From contig JANCRA010000014.1 of NCBI GenBank assembly GCA_024362935.1, forward strand, positions 11,091,258-11,155,257: a DNA stretch of 64,000 nucleotides. Reading direction: 5' to 3'. Each line of letters begins with the position of its first letter. Positions within the stretch are counted from its first letter, which is position 1. This stretch comes from Setophaga petechia. Its lineage: Eukaryota; Chordata; Aves; Passeriformes; Parulidae. Both the position numbers and the translations under genes were made by a program. Under the pieces are notes generated by a model. The model was not told where the DNA came from. It ran no database searches and worked only from the letters and a program-made list of their open reading frames with translations. Positions 35,401 through 49,600 of the stretch are shown here, in pieces.

Positions 35401-38400
35401 ATGGAGCCCTCTGTAAGCTGTGTGCCAGAACCACCATTTGCTCATTTTCTTGGGGATATGAAACCAAAATGGGTGTGTGTCTGTATCCTGACTGCTTGTG
35501 AGAAGTAGGGCATACAAAGGAAAGGAACAAGAGCTGCAAAATGAAAACAAGCAGCTCTAGCAGGTACTGCAATAGGTAAGTGTTTGTAAAGAAAAGTGAT
35601 GGATGTTGGCACAAAAATATTTCTCTAGACTAGGTTCATTGCAGTTCTCCCCCCTTAAATGAGGAACAGAAAATTATTAAAGAAACTGTTCTGTTAAAAA
35701 TCATGCCTAGTGCTCCAAATCAACGAGACCAAACTAATGGCACCTTGAAGATATGGCAGAAGTAGTTGTTTCTCAGTTATCTCAGCATTTTCCAGTAGAG
35801 GGAAGGGAAATATCTTTGCAACTCAGTGAGGCATAAAAAGCACCACAGTTCAACTGAAGAAAAATCTTGTAGTACTGGATGTTTGGTGACCTACAGGGAG
35901 TTCAGTAAAACAATTTTGAAGGGGTTTTCTGTTGGGTTTTGGGTTTGTTTTTTTTTTAACTAATGAGTAGATAATACCCTTGACACTGTGGCAGCTTTCT
36001 CCTGCTCACCTGGAGTCGATTTTTAAGAAAAATGACAACAAATAGAAGAAAAGGTGGAAGACAAGAAAGAGCCTGCTTACAGAGAAGGACTGGTCTCTGG
36101 TCATTTAAAGTGATGGCTTTTGGTTATTGCATTGTTGTGTCACCACATGTTACAAGCTCATAAAACATTGTTGTACTCTTTTTTTTTTTTTCAGCTTACC
36201 TAAAATATATTTTAAAGCATGGAAAATTTGGGTGAGCAGCAACCAATACATTTATAAACACAGTAACTTTACAATATGAATTTGAAATTCAGTGTGAAGA
36301 AATGTGAATAGATTTTAAAACAAATGAATTGTTTTGAGCGCACAATCAGTGAAGAGAAGCTTTCACAAAGAAAGGAAAGCTGAGACTGGTCCAAACTTGC
36401 CAAATTTTTGGATGCTCACATATGCTCAGAGTTTTTAGGCCTCCTATTACAAAAAGTTCATTTGTAGGTTGGCCAGAGCAGCAAAACCACTACAGAAGTT
36501 GGGTACAGAAAGGAAACCATTCCAGTGATCAGCAGTGTGTGATTTAGCATTCTGAGAGTCAAAGAGGCTCTTGTGACTGCTCCTGTTTTAGGCTGTGTGC
36601 TTCAAGCCCCCTCTCATATTGTGCACAGCTGCTAGCACTTACAGTTTGGGGTGGTGTTGACACAGGAACACAAAGGGGTTGAGATATTGCTCACTTATTA
36701 CCAGGGTGGGAGGTCAGGGGGAGGACACATGGGGGTAGGAGTTTTCCAAAGCAAAATCATTGCCAAACTAATTTGTGACTATGGCTAAGGAATACTTTCT
36801 GGAATATTTTCTGGGAATTTATGATCAGGGTAGACCATGCCTCTCATCAATGGTTCTGTAGATTCAGATCTTTTCAGGGAGACTTGTCAAGCAGTTGCAA
36901 ATCTACCACACTTTGCCACAAACTGGAGCACAATCATGGCAATGCTACTTTGGCATTCATGTAGGATTTGGATTGCTAGTTACAGTATATTTATTTATAA
37001 TACAGTATATCTATTTCCATAGACAAGAATTAGTGAACTTGATTAAAAAAAAATAATAAAATAAACCCTTTTCTATTTTAGACCTAGGAGTTGCTGAAAC
37101 TGGAAGTAGGATGTCGAAATTTGTGCTGCCTATGAGGAAACAGTTTTTGAACTGTTTGCTTGGAAAAGTATCTTTTTGAGCTATAACAATAAAAGCTTCA
37201 TTTGAGTTATGAAGTACCCTACAGGGATGAAAACCAGTTGCTGGTGACCAGGACAGGGCAGAGCTGAGCAGGGCTGGAATGGCAGGTCACAGAAACATGA
37301 ACAGAGTGTGGCTTCTCTGAGTGTGGGCTCATTTTAATGATGCTGCTTAGGCCTCTCCACTGGTGGGTACCTGTGACATCAGACTGTCCTTCATTTGGGG
37401 AGATAAAGAGACAAGATGATTTTTAAGCTGCTGGACTGCAGGAACTTTGGCATTTTGCACATTATGCTTGGACCTGGGAGAGTTCTCACAGCCTTCCAGC
37501 TCTGGACATTTTCACCACTTAGCCCATAAGAAGCAAGGTGAAGCTCGTTGCACGTGGGCTGAGGTGAAAGACAGATTGTTTTAGTCAGTTTTCTGGACTC
37601 CCTAGTCTGTACAGAGAGACCGGTTATTTGCAAAATTATTCAGAATCAGGAGTTTAACCAAACCCTGCAGGATCACCTTTTCAATAGAATCATTTGCTAG
37701 AGAGAGGAAATCTGGAGAGCTTGGACAGAACCTTTGCAAATACACTCAAGGGGTTTCATGCAGTGTTAGGCAGTGACCTGAAAAAAACACTATTCTCATG
37801 GATGAAGTTCCTAAAAAAGAAAGAAAATAATTTGGTTTATGTATAAAACCTGCAGATAAAAAGAATATTTCTGATTTCTGCAAGAATGAAAGCACTGCAG
37901 CAGATAAGGACTCTTAGCTGTACTCTGTGTAATGCTTCCAAGCATGACTTGACAATCCTATGAGAAAGAAAAGCAGAACTCCTTTGAGGAGTCCATTAAA
38001 ATGCTGATACACACATATAAGAAGTAATGGATGGGATACCTTGAGTCCCAAGACTTTATTAGGAGTTGTTCATAAGGAATAGATGATGTGATAACAAGGA
38101 TTTCAGTAAAATTGCCTCAATATAACGATTGTATGATGTGCTGACTAAGAAAGACTTTGAAGCAAGAAGCAAAGAAACAATTTCCATCTGTTCAAAACTG
38201 TTGAACATTCTTTAAAAATACAGGATTAAAGGAAAAAATCACCTGATTCAGCATATGTTTCTTTTCAGATGGAAACAAATGCAGGTTAGTAAACTTTTGG
38301 TTATTGGAGTGGTTTTGGTGGGGTTTTTTTCTTGTATGTTTTTTTCAAAACTGAGGTAAAAAAATAAAAAAGGGGGGCAATAGTATGTCCAATAATAACA

Positions 38401-41179
38401 GCTTGGAGTTGCATTCATAAAGAAATAATTTGAATTCCTATCCAAAACATGTGTTTTCTTGTAAAAGGCAGAAGATGTGAAAAAAACCCTCAAGACTTTG
38501 AAGCTAAAGAAATGTTGTACAGAATGAACAAGTTGGGATTCTTCAACTGGCAAACAGAGAGATGCCTGTAACCTCCAGGTTGTTCTTTCAGTGTGTGACA
38601 GTCCCTAAATAGAGCTGCAGTTTCACCTGATCACCATGGTGCAGGAGATCTTCACAAATCCTTTCTCCTCCAGCTTCATTTCTTTGCAAATTCTACATAC
38701 CATAAACTGTTGTTAATGCTAAACTATGCCACAGTTAATTTTACTTCTTGCTGAAAATTGAGAGGCTGGAGTTGAAAAAGTAAGAAAACTTCTTATACTT
38801 GAGGTATCTTGCTGATTCTAATCCCCATCAGAATTCCCACTTTAACCAGCATGATTCAAAACATTGTCACTGTCAGAGTGCAAACCTTCCATCTGAAGAG
38901 TTTGAGGCTTTGACATGTAAAATGTTTGACTGGACTTTGGCTCCATTCTGCAAAGCACCCAGGGAAGTGCTGCAGTGTAAATGGATTCATAAAAGTCTCG
39001 TGAGCAAGGCCAGTCCTTGACTTTGTCTCTGCTTTCCCTTCTTTCATTTCTTCTCATGACTTGTTGTCTTGAAGTGCTAACCTGTCAAGTTCAATTTGTT
39101 TGCAGCTTAGATGTTTACTAGATAAGCTGTTATTTGCTGTTATTGGCTTTTGTCCTCTGCAAGGAAATAAAACTCTCAGAAACTGAGAGAGATGGGGGAA
39201 CACAGACAGCTTTAAAACATTGTAGTTTTTTAAAAAAGTTTTATGATGTCAAGATGTGGACCAGAATTAAAGTAGTTGCATGTTTGAGCTTGATATTGTT
39301 ACTTTGAATTTATATTGATGCCATAGTGGAAGCATAATTTTAGCATTCTTATATTCTTCTCCCTCATTTCCAGTCAAGTGTCTTACAGACAGAAGTTTGA
39401 CTGTAATTGATCTTTTCTGGTTAAATGCATATACAGAAAATAAAGGAGATAAAGGTTTATGATGGCTGAAGCCACGAGTCATTTGTGTCTGTGGCAAATG
39501 GAGATACCATGTAAAATATGTACATTTTCAACCATGCCTATTAGCAAACAGAAGTAAATTCTGATTTTAATAATACTGAGTGACAGAAAGAAGATCACAC
39601 TCATGGTAGAGGAGAAACTTGGTAATGGTGAGATGGGTAAAGTTGTAGGTTAACTTCACACGTGGTGCTAGGGAGTCCCCACTGCTTCAGGGATTTTAAA
39701 ACTATCCCAAATATGATGCATAATCTGGCTCAGACAAGGCTGAACAATGAATGAATAAAGCTCCTACCCTATCTCAGTGTTTAATATCCACAGTGTCACC
39801 TGTGATAATCAGGGATATCAACAATTCCGAGCAACTGTGACAATTTCCTAAAAATCTCTGTTGTGATTCAGAAGAGGCAACTTCGTTGCTTTTTACATGG
39901 GACAAATCAACAGAAGCAGTTGTAGTGTTCTCTAATCTAGAGATTCATTTGTGAACTCCAAAAACAGTCAGTATTGAGTTTTAGGGCATGAGCACAGGAA
40001 GAGGTGCTGTGTACACTAAGAAAGTGTGTGAATGGTCTCAGCTCTTGGCAAATTGAGGTAATCACACTACAGAGCCCCTCTGGGGCCCAACTGAGATCAC
40101 TACTGGTTACCAGTTACTACTGGTAACTGCTCTTACCTAAGTTCATGTCCAGGTTTACTAAGTGGTGGTTTTCTTGTGCAAGGATCTTGTTTTCATTGTT
40201 GTAGTCCATCTAAGCAGATGACTAGTTGTATTAAATAGTTGTTTTTGGCAATTTTTAGTTTTTAACTTGGGATAACTTGATTTTTTTAAGTGAAAATGTT
40301 TTGCTTAATAGTAAAATTTTACAATTGTACTTCAGTACAAGGCATAGTGTTTTTTTTAATTACATTGTGTGCTGTCAAGCACTTGTATTGCCATTGAGTA
40401 GAACGGTAGCTTTAGAAGTATTTGACTTTTTCTGTACTTTTACCATTGCATGGTTAATGAGGTCTGACATTATCTATCCAACGTTTTTGCATCTTCATTT
40501 TGATAATCATTGTACAATTAATAAGGTCCTGTGATAAGCCCAGTGAAGTTGCACTGAAGCTGTAACTGCATTTTTCATGAGAAATCTTAGCTGTAAAATA
40601 TAATATGACTTGCCTCAAGCCACACAGCAGCAAATCTTTAAGAAAGCCAGAGCAGGTTTGGATTTATTCTTCCTATCTTTTGTTTTAAACAGAAGATTTC
40701 TTCTTCCAAATAAGGTAAGACATGCAGGAAGAAATTACCATGGTTGTATACACAGGAAGAAATAGATTATGCAGTAGTGTACATTAGCATATATGTTTGC
40801 ACTTGCAAGTTAAGATCAGTCATCAAAAATTTCACCTTTAATGAAAATTTTAATAATTATGTGCGTTTGAACAACTATACAACTTTATTATCTGAACTGT
40901 GGCTTTCTCTAAAAATGCATAAATATGCATCTACTTCAAGGGTTTCTAATATTGCTATATTAAAATTCTTACTATCAATAAAAAAAAAATCTGTGGAGCA
41001 GCAAATGATTTTTCCATATGCAAAAATCTTTAGAAATGTGTGGTCTGAAAATGAGACATTTCCAAATAAAATTGAGCTATGCAGAAGAAATTGAGGGAGA
41101 ACTCCTTAAGGTGACTTTTAAATGAAAATGAAATGTCTTTTAGTAAGTTTCAGAGGTACAATATTACAGACTAGTAGAA

Positions 41180-41720
41180 TTGTATCTCATTAATTTCAAA
41201 CACAGATTTTATGTGAGGCTATTTGATTATAATTTGATTATCTGACCCTGTAATTAAAGTTTATTGCCAATTTCAAAGCTTATGTGTAAAATGAACTGGT
41301 TTTCTTCAAAGCAATATACAATCCATTGGACTCATTGACTCCTAGTTTTGCATTTAAATCGAAAACTCTGTTATAACATGACAAACAGGTTCAGTTTTTG
41401 ATCATTAATCCTGCTAAGCAATATTCATAAATTCAATTTTGAATCAGTTGGAATACTTTTCTTTTATTAGTTTCTGTGTTATTAAATGAGATTGTTTCTG
41501 ACTAATATATTTCTGGACTCAAACTGTAGCTCCAAGCTGTTATTCAAATCAAATAACATGCCCCTTACTTGTGCCTAGCACTAATAAATGCCAACTTGTG
41601 ATACATTTGCTGGAGACTGTCACGAATATTAAAGGAGGCAATAATGCCACTAATGTCTCATAAGTAAGCTTATTTTTCTAAAGGGCTGAAATCAGTCATC
41701 CTACTGAGGGGGGCAAAGGG
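41180..41720. promoter_or_regulatory. Candidate conserved non-coding element
   Basis: Contains many TAAT/ATTA cores and intact short words, such as TTGATTATAATTTGATTATC, GATCATTAATCCTGC and GGCAATAATGCCACTAATG. It has no microsatellite or TE character. The call is inferred and needs cross-species alignment. Confidence 0.35.
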
Positions 41721-42300
41721 GGAAGAGCCTTTAAGACTTAAAGCCTAAAGCATTATTTTACTCAGCTAAACATTATTATTGAGGAGGTAAATGACCAAGA
41801 AATTACCACTGCATAGGATGAAAAATACAACATGTAACTTGTGGTGCCACCCTGAGCAACAGAAATGCATCCACTGGCTGAGCAGATGCTGGGCTTAGTA
41901 GACTTGCATGTTCATTGGTTTGGAGGCATGTTTTCCTCCTTCTGAGGGTTTGAATTAAAGGGAGCAAAAAAAATCCAACACCCTTTTACTGTTATTGCCA
42001 ACCACCTACTTGAGTTCTTTTGAGATATTACTGGTAATAGTTAGAGGGGTTTGACACAGAACACGAGTTTAGTGCGGTGACATGGAATTATCTAAACAGG
42101 ATTTACTTGTCCAAGTTCTCATCCCACAAGCTGGGCAATCTGTGAAGGGTTTATTGGGCAGAGCAGGGAGTGTGACTGTGCCTGAGAAACAGAGAAACAG
42201 AGAAACAGATCCTACCTGTGTCCCAATGGATACAGGGGCCATGCTGGGATTCAGACACAACCAGTTGGATTTCTGCTATCTCAGAATATTGCCCCGTCTT

Positions 42301-42420
42301 GGGGGGCTTTTTTTGTTTGTTTGGGTTTTTGTTTGTTTTTTGTTTGTTTGTTTGGTTTGGGTTTTGGGGTTTTTGTTTTTTTGGGGTTTTTTTTTGGGTT
42401 TTTGGGTTGTTTTTTTTTTT
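42301..42420. repeat. G/T-only strand-asymmetric tract
   Basis: The + strand is almost entirely G and T, with TTTG units and then G runs at 42359-42361, 42366-42369, 42383-42386, 42396-42398 and 42404-42406 separated by T runs. The minus strand is A/C only. The K-rich and F/W-rich open frames across it are by-products. Confidence 0.85.
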
Positions 42421-43736
42421 CTGCTGGAGGTAGAATACTTATAACTAGTGTCCATTCTAGGACTCCATTTACTTTTTAACGAGACTTTGAGCCATGTATT
42501 CATGGCTCTTGGCCTAGTTTTTCATGGAAAACAGAAACTAATCATAACTTATCATCATTAGTGATATTACTGAACTCTCTGGAGCTGATGCAGAGCTACA
42601 GTTCACAGAACAGATGAACACTGCTTGCCTAAAGTGTAATTTAATTTGTTTTTGTTTAGTGTTTTTATTTTAATTCTAAATTGTCCTACTTTAACAAATA
42701 CTGTGATCCTTCCCACAGAGGGATTCGTGTCAGTGCCTCCTCTGTCTAATATCTCCTTATTTCTGAAGTGCAGTGGAAGATTTGGTTTGAATGCTTCTAT
42801 GCTATTTTTTCAATGGCAATTTTTTTGTTATTATAGACATAATTCTTAGTTCTCACAATGAATACAGCAAGGTGACAGACTGTCATAATAATGCAGATTA
42901 TGACTGATAGCGTGTGATCCTAAGCTTGGATAGCATGATGCATAAATGACTTGAAATGCATTTATACTTCCATCTTCTTGTGGCCAAGATTAGTCCACAA
43001 ACTGTGAGTGAGAACAGCCTCAGCCTGCATGGTAAGGAGGGCCATTCAAAAATGAATTTGATATCTAATGATCTTATCTACATAACAGTACCAAGCTCTC
43101 CCATCTACTGTTAGAGCTCTGTCAAATGCTGCCCTGCTTTGATATTTCCAGGGAAGCTGATTCCAGGCCAGGATTTAGTGGCCAGGTCCAGTTCAACATG
43201 TAGTTTTCTCTAACACCAATTTAGTACTTATTTTCTCACTACACTTTCTTTCAGACTTTTTATTAAAATTAGGTTATTTTGGTTGCAACTAGCACAGCCA
43301 ATTTTGTTACCAGCAATAGCCAAGGCCAGTAAATAGTGCACTGACCACTTGGGATTGCTCAAAAAGCTTTGAAAGAACCCCAGAACAATGAAAGGTTTTG
43401 CCTAAATAAAATATTAGGGATCTTGGGGCAGATATATTGGCAAGCTGTGGTTGGCTTTTGCTGTACATTTACTGAGCTGTGCAGGGATCTGGGCTTTTTA
43501 CCTCTGGATTAAGGAGGGCCATGTGCAGATCCAGCCACACACTCAAAGTGGAAGGTGCTTCACCACTCTGGCCAAAAGGGGCTCTGTCTGAAGAGTGATG
43601 GAAGTGACAGAATAAAAATACAAAAGCCTTCAATTTTATACTAATTTGGCTTTTTGCAATGATTGGCAAAACCAAGAAACTCTTTTATACTCCGGCTTAA
43701 TATCTCTCCACATTGTGGTGGCAACAGGAGAACATA

Positions 43737-43786
43737 TTAGTATGTTCTAATTAGTATGTTAGTATGTTCATATTAGTATGTTCTAA
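43737..43786. repeat. Short TTAGTATGTT tandem repeat
   Basis: About four imperfect copies of a TTAGTATGTT word, some with a trailing C, separated by 0-6 bases. It is a minor local repeat. Confidence 0.75.
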
Positions 43787-45589
43787 TACATTTCCAGGCT
43801 TTAATATTCTATAACAACTTTAAGTATTTTTTTGGCATGCAATTAGCAGCATCCCAATAAAATGAACAAAAATTAACACTGCATTCTCAAATCCACTCTC
43901 TGGAGTCTCAGCAGACCTCACTGTGTCAGTTAACTTTAAATACATTATTAATATTTTTGTTTCTAATGGTGTTCGGGTCTAAATTGTCTCTCAAAAGATC
44001 TTTTTCTGTTAAAAGAAATTTTGCATTTTACAACACAACATGCACTATTTTGGAAGTGAAAGCAGTGATATGACTGTAATTTAAACCATGAGTCTCACAA
44101 GTAATTACGATAAATCCTGAAACTGTTTCATGTAGTTAATATCAAATACTTTACTTCATTTTTAAAACTTATACTCTAAGAATTAATTTCATTGTAAAAT
44201 CTCAGAATTTATTCTATAGGAAAAGTTTGGTTTTTTTAGGATGAAATGGTTTAGACTTCAATAAACTTATGTAGATATTTGTTTAACTGCTTTGTGGTAA
44301 AAAATGCTGCATTATCAAGGATTAGGTTATGAAGATGATCCAAATGTGGGAACCAGAGTATTTACTTTCATATTTAAAGACCAGAGTGCATCCAGGTGGA
44401 TACTATTTTGAAGAATATCAGGCACTCTGAAATGGTGAGGTTGTAATATTTCTTTAACATATTTATCAAAAAGAAAAAAAAATTAAAAAATTTTATTCAA
44501 AGTATTAAACCAGCCCCAAACCCAGAAATAAAAATGTTTAAGCATAGGAAAATCTTATGCTGGCAGTGTTTGCCACGTGTGTAGATAGTAGTGCCTATCT
44601 TTTTTACATTTTACTTCAAACCAGTGAAAATCCTTCAACTGTAGGAAATCTGATTCTACTTTTCATATACAAAAAAATTACTAAGTAATTTCCAATAACT
44701 GGAACTAGGTTAGTAGAGTAACTTGTTTTACTGAATACTTTAGTTCCTTTTTGTAGAAATAAGGTCATCTGATGCTTTTAAGCAATAAATTATAGCAATT
44801 GTTAAGTAATTTTTTATTATGACATACGAATTATGAAACAAATTATAACAAATGCGAGAGGAAATTGATTTGGTACTTAATATTTTTTCTACTCTTTTTT
44901 TTTTCTCTCAGTTCATACCCCTTGGAAGCTCAGTAGAGTTGGAGGGCTCACATCCTGGAAAATGTAAGTTCAAGAGACTAAGTCTTTTTTTATCAGGCTA
45001 CAGTTATTCTGAGCAGGTCAGCTCTTGAATGCTGAACTTTACTTGCACAGTTAAAGCACAGCACAAGAATCAGCTCAGGCAATGCAGAACCTTGCAAAGC
45101 TGATCTCTTTGAAATATGTCCAAATAGATATTCAAATCACTATTACAACATAAATCAAAAATGCTTTCCACATTTTACAGTGTACTTCATATGACAAGAA
45201 CATTTCCTCTCAGTTATGATTCTTTTTCAAAGAGTGGAAATCTTCAACTTGATGGTACTTGATGGCAAAAGAATGTCCACTGAAGTGTGGCATAATGCTG
45301 TGGCTTGTTCACATTCAAATGTAAAGTAATAAAAAATATGAAGGAGTGGAGGAAAGGGATCTATTTATCACATGGTTTACCCACTAAAACAATTTCAACG
45401 TGTAAGCCCAAATTTATTCATGATGTTAGTGGCGTTGCAGCACAGGAGATTTTATCCCGGCTGCTTTTCTTCCGTGGATGTTGCTGTCAAAGTTTCCCAG
45501 TCACCTTGGTTAATTCATTCCGTGTGCCAGCAGTAATTATCCCAAGTTCCTCGCTGCCTGCCATGATGGGAAGCTCTGGAGCTGTGTGT

Positions 45590-46650
45590 GATGTCATAAG
45601 GCAGTCATTAATGTGAGAGTGGCTACCTGGAGGCCTGAAGGCCCATGCCAATGAATCACATTGCCATATGAAAGGTATTGATTTAATCATTCTGATGGCA
45701 GGCCTGTCAGAAATGTAATTGTCCACTGGAAGTACAAACGTGTAAATGGACATCCCAGCAAAAGGCAGCAATCTTTCTAAGTAACATTTTACATTTATTC
45801 AGATCGTTCCACTTGTTTTCCTCCTCCTCGTGCCCCCAGCCCGAGTCTGTTATTGATATAAAGGTTGAAGCTCAGGCAGCTTAACTGTTATGTGGAATGA
45901 CCTTTACTTTTAATATTAATATAGTATTGTAAAGTCTATGAGACTCATAAATGCAATTTTAGAATTCATATGAAATGCCATGTGCTGAACCTATTGCAAC
46001 TTTTCCTCTAGTCCTGTGGCAGGTTGCAAACTATGCGAATTAATATGCATCATATTCTTTCCCCTTTATTTACTTAGAGAGGTTTGCAGAGCAACTTTAT
46101 CAAGAGTAACATTATCAAGAGCTTTCCTGCAAGCTTCTTTATCATATTCACATCCGTGTCTGCTCGACACTTGTCACTGTCAATCAAATGGCAATAATAC
46201 GCAGCTGATTTGCTCATTTGGTTTAATAAAATCTCTCTGCTTATTTGCACTGCAGTCATTATGCCACATAATTGCTCCGCCGCCGAGGTGAAAGGCAGCC
46301 AGTTGCCTGGGGGATAAGAAGAGACTATTGCTATATGAAGGATTTGTTTCTTTGCCTCTGTCTCTCCCTAGTCACTCATATCCCTAAAATTAATATTGTA
46401 TTTGAATCCAGTCCTGCTATTCTTATGCAGGCTAACATTGTTATTACTTATTATTTGGATGTGAAGTCATTTATTTTTAGTTTTGATGTCCAGGCTGTCA
46501 AGCTAAATTTCATTGTGTACTGCCACATACGATTTTTAACTGCCATTTAAACTTGATTCAAAATCCAAATTATGAAGAGAACACGTTCAAAGGAATGGGC
46601 TGACAGGAAGTATAGCTACAATTTTTATTTCCCAGGAAATCAAAGTATAG
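45590..46650. promoter_or_regulatory. Strong candidate developmental enhancer cluster
   Basis: About 1 kb of repeat-free sequence that keeps intact factor sites. CTGTCAATCA at 46178-46187 is the reverse complement of the PBX-MEIS composite TGATTGACAG. TTATCAAGAG occurs at 46098 and again at 46112, giving paired GATA cores, with a further TTATCA near 46140. TTTAATCATTCTGATGGC (about 45682), GAATTAATATGCATCATATT (about 46038) and an unusual CpG-bearing GCTCCGCCGCCGAGGTG (about 46274) also stand out from the decayed surroundings. The location fits the IRX3/5/6 regulatory landscape that spans this gene block in vertebrates. Conservation and activity are inferred, not shown. Confidence 0.5.
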
Positions 46651-49600
46651 ATCTTGTTATTGTTCTGCGGTGGAGATATGTGCGGTTTTCATACCTCATA
46701 ATCTTTTTTGTATTGGCTGGACACTGTGATTCAGAAACAGAAAAAGGGGGGCTATTTATGCATATGAGCAGCCCTTAGGGTGCAAAACAAAGGCATTCAC
46801 TTCCAGCAATGATATAGCACAGAACTAGCTCAACTGACTGTTGTAAATTCCTGAATGATTTGTACTCCATTTTCCAGTAGATTCTACTATGACGGATGGT
46901 GGAAGTAAAAATGAGGAATCTATGCCTCTAACACAAACCTTGGCTCCTTCATGGCACAGCTAATAAATCAGTCACTGCCATGTGATAATAATTACCAGCC
47001 CATACTTCTGGGGTGATTCCACCTCAGTGGCACACTCGTTAGGAACCTAAAATACTTCATCTTTAAATATATTCCAAATAGCAAGTGCTCAGTGTTTCTT
47101 TAAGGAAAATTAAAACCTAGGCTAAAATTCATTATGAGGGACTATGTCTATGTTCAGCTTTCCTATTTTTATTCAGAGTCCTGCACTGAGCTTAACTGGG
47201 TCTGTTGGTAGGCCAGAGAAAGTGCTAATGCTTTAAAGCTGTTGAACTTGAGCACACATTTTTATTTGTATAAACTCAAGCTAATAGTATTCAGATATAG
47301 AAAGAGAGAGTGATGAGCTGTAATATTAACATAGGGACAGTTAATGGGGAGCCCATTAATTCACAGAAGTCCCAAAAAGGAGTAATAAGTCAGCTCCAGC
47401 TTTTCTGCTGGCCATTGCAGTTCATCCAGTCAATGTGATACTGAAGTCAAGTAACAAGATTAAAGGAAGTATTATACTGTGAGATTTTCAAGCTCACTCT
47501 GTAGAAATCAAGAGATACAACTCCATTCAGTAGTTAAAGTGGTTAATCACTTTCAGTATTAAAATATTTACTGAATGTCTTATTCAAAATTGGTTCTTGT
47601 TATGGTTTTCCGCACTAGATTAAAAATATTTATCTCCCAGAATTTTTGCTTTTTTTTGTTGTCTTGTAATTGAGTTCTTTCTTTGTAGTGTTTAGCAAAA
47701 TTAATAGATCCCTTAACATATCCCTGGTCCCTCCACCACCTTTCTATGTGTACAGGGCTCTTTGCTTTTCTCACAGGTAAGTAATGACATAAATTATGTA
47801 GGCAGTGTTTTGTATAAAGTTAACCTCTTTTCCAGGGGACAAGGAGGCATAGCTGTTGTAATGAGCAGCTAATATGGGGGTTTTTGAGCTCTGTTTTGGT
47901 TGGGGTTTTATATTATAAGTAAGGACTTAATTTATTCTTCTTTCATTTAGTAGTTAGTTTTTAGAGCATATCTGTGAAGCAATTGTGATCATCCTTTAGC
48001 TACTTATCTTGATTATTATTTGCCACTGTGAATGGATCAAACATTTCTATTATCCAAGCATGTTTGTAAATTATTTCTTTGGGAAAAATGTATTGGGTCT
48101 GTTACCAACCCATGGTATAAAACGTTCCAGATGTGACAGTGGAGTTCAGCTGGGCTGTGTTCAGAGCCCAGCCATGCCATGTGTTCTGTGGGTATCAGAA
48201 GCACACCCCAGCCAGGTGCCACGACATGGCTTGCCTAGGCTGCTTCTGCTTCATGAATGATCTTGCATGCTCCCCTTGTGCATTCCAGGTAGCAGTACAG
48301 ATTTATTCCAGCTCAGGACTCTGATTATCCTGAATAACAGAATGTTCAGCAAAGGAAATTGGTAAAAGCACCTACATTTCCTTCAGGTAGTTCAAAAATC
48401 CTTATTTCAGATTAATCACAAAAACACTCAGAGAGGAAGGAAGGAGAGTTTCATTTTCCTGTCTTTATGGTGGGTTTTGATCCTTCCTAATCCCTAATAT
48501 TAAAAACATCTTAATTTTAGATATGTTTATTTTGTAATGGTGGCTGTTGTGGCTCTATAAATGTAATGAGTGTTGGGAAGCAGCGTTGGCCATTGTGTGG
48601 GTGATGGTTTTCCCACATGGAAGTGCAGCTGCTGTGTTGCCATTGTCTGGATGTTGGCTCGTGTTCTCCTTTCTGTACACAGCCCATTGCATGTTCCTTT
48701 CCAAGAGCATCCTTATGCAATTTACAACAGGAAGTAGCAACAGTTACAAAACAAAAATGTTGCCTGTATTTTTTGTGGAGATATCTTAGTTTCAGACAAA
48801 CTAGCATATTGAATTGTGTATTACAGGAGGAAAAATAATATTAGTTTATCAAAGAATACAGTGCTTGGCTTGGTGTGCAGTGCCACAATTACTTAAGAAA
48901 GGTATTGATGTGTTTGAATTAGCTCTCTGTGCATTTGCATACACAGACTTGTGCATACACAGACATACACACTGAGCCCGTCATAAATTAAATAAAATGG
49001 GGAATTTCTGTCCAGCTCAAATACTCAAACCACATGCCTGTGTTCAGAACTCTGGTGAGCAGGATTTCAGAAGGACTGAAAATAAAAATTGATTTATAAT
49101 TAAACACTCTGTAATTAAATAATGAAAATTAATTAAATTGTGACAGTAGTTCTTTGCTTGCCTATTGAATAAGTTACTTGACATTTTTCAGCAATATTCT
49201 TGGCTTTAAATTTGAACCAATATATAAAATAACACAGAAAATACTACACTAGGGAACGTTCTATCCAGGATTTTCATAAAAGAGAGAAATCTAATATTAT
49301 ACCCTAGTATTAATTAACATTAGATTTACTATCTGAAAGAAGGTATTTAAAATTCTGCAAAATGAGACGTTTATCTTTTTATAGTCTCTTTCTCATAATC
49401 TTCATTTTCCAAAGGCATTAAGGGACCTTATGTTTGCAAAGTGGAAATTATTAAGGATAATTAAGATGAAAGTTTTATTTGACAGAAGAATTCTCATGAT
49501 GTTTGGAAAGGCTCAGTTTAAATCTAATCTCAGTTCATACTGTTGCTTTTAAAATGAAATGCTGTGTAATAAAACCACAAACAGCCAAGCCAGATTTCAA

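Larger units (their letters stand above)
28481..45420. other. Intergenic, no gene recognised
   Basis: AT-rich spacer with poly-A (29750-29773), small tandem repeats such as the TTAGTATGTT series at 43737-43786, and a G/T tract at 42301-42420. Possible conserved elements lie near 32.2k and 41.2k, and an exon-like segment at 44912-44963. Open frames here are short and unrecognised. A patch at 35230-35550 is more GC-rich, with open frames on the minus strand lacking known domains. Confidence 0.7.

Noticed and set aside
42082..42503. Hydrophobic W/F-rich (+) and Lys-rich (-) open frames
   Set aside because: They translate the G/T-only tract and its complement.
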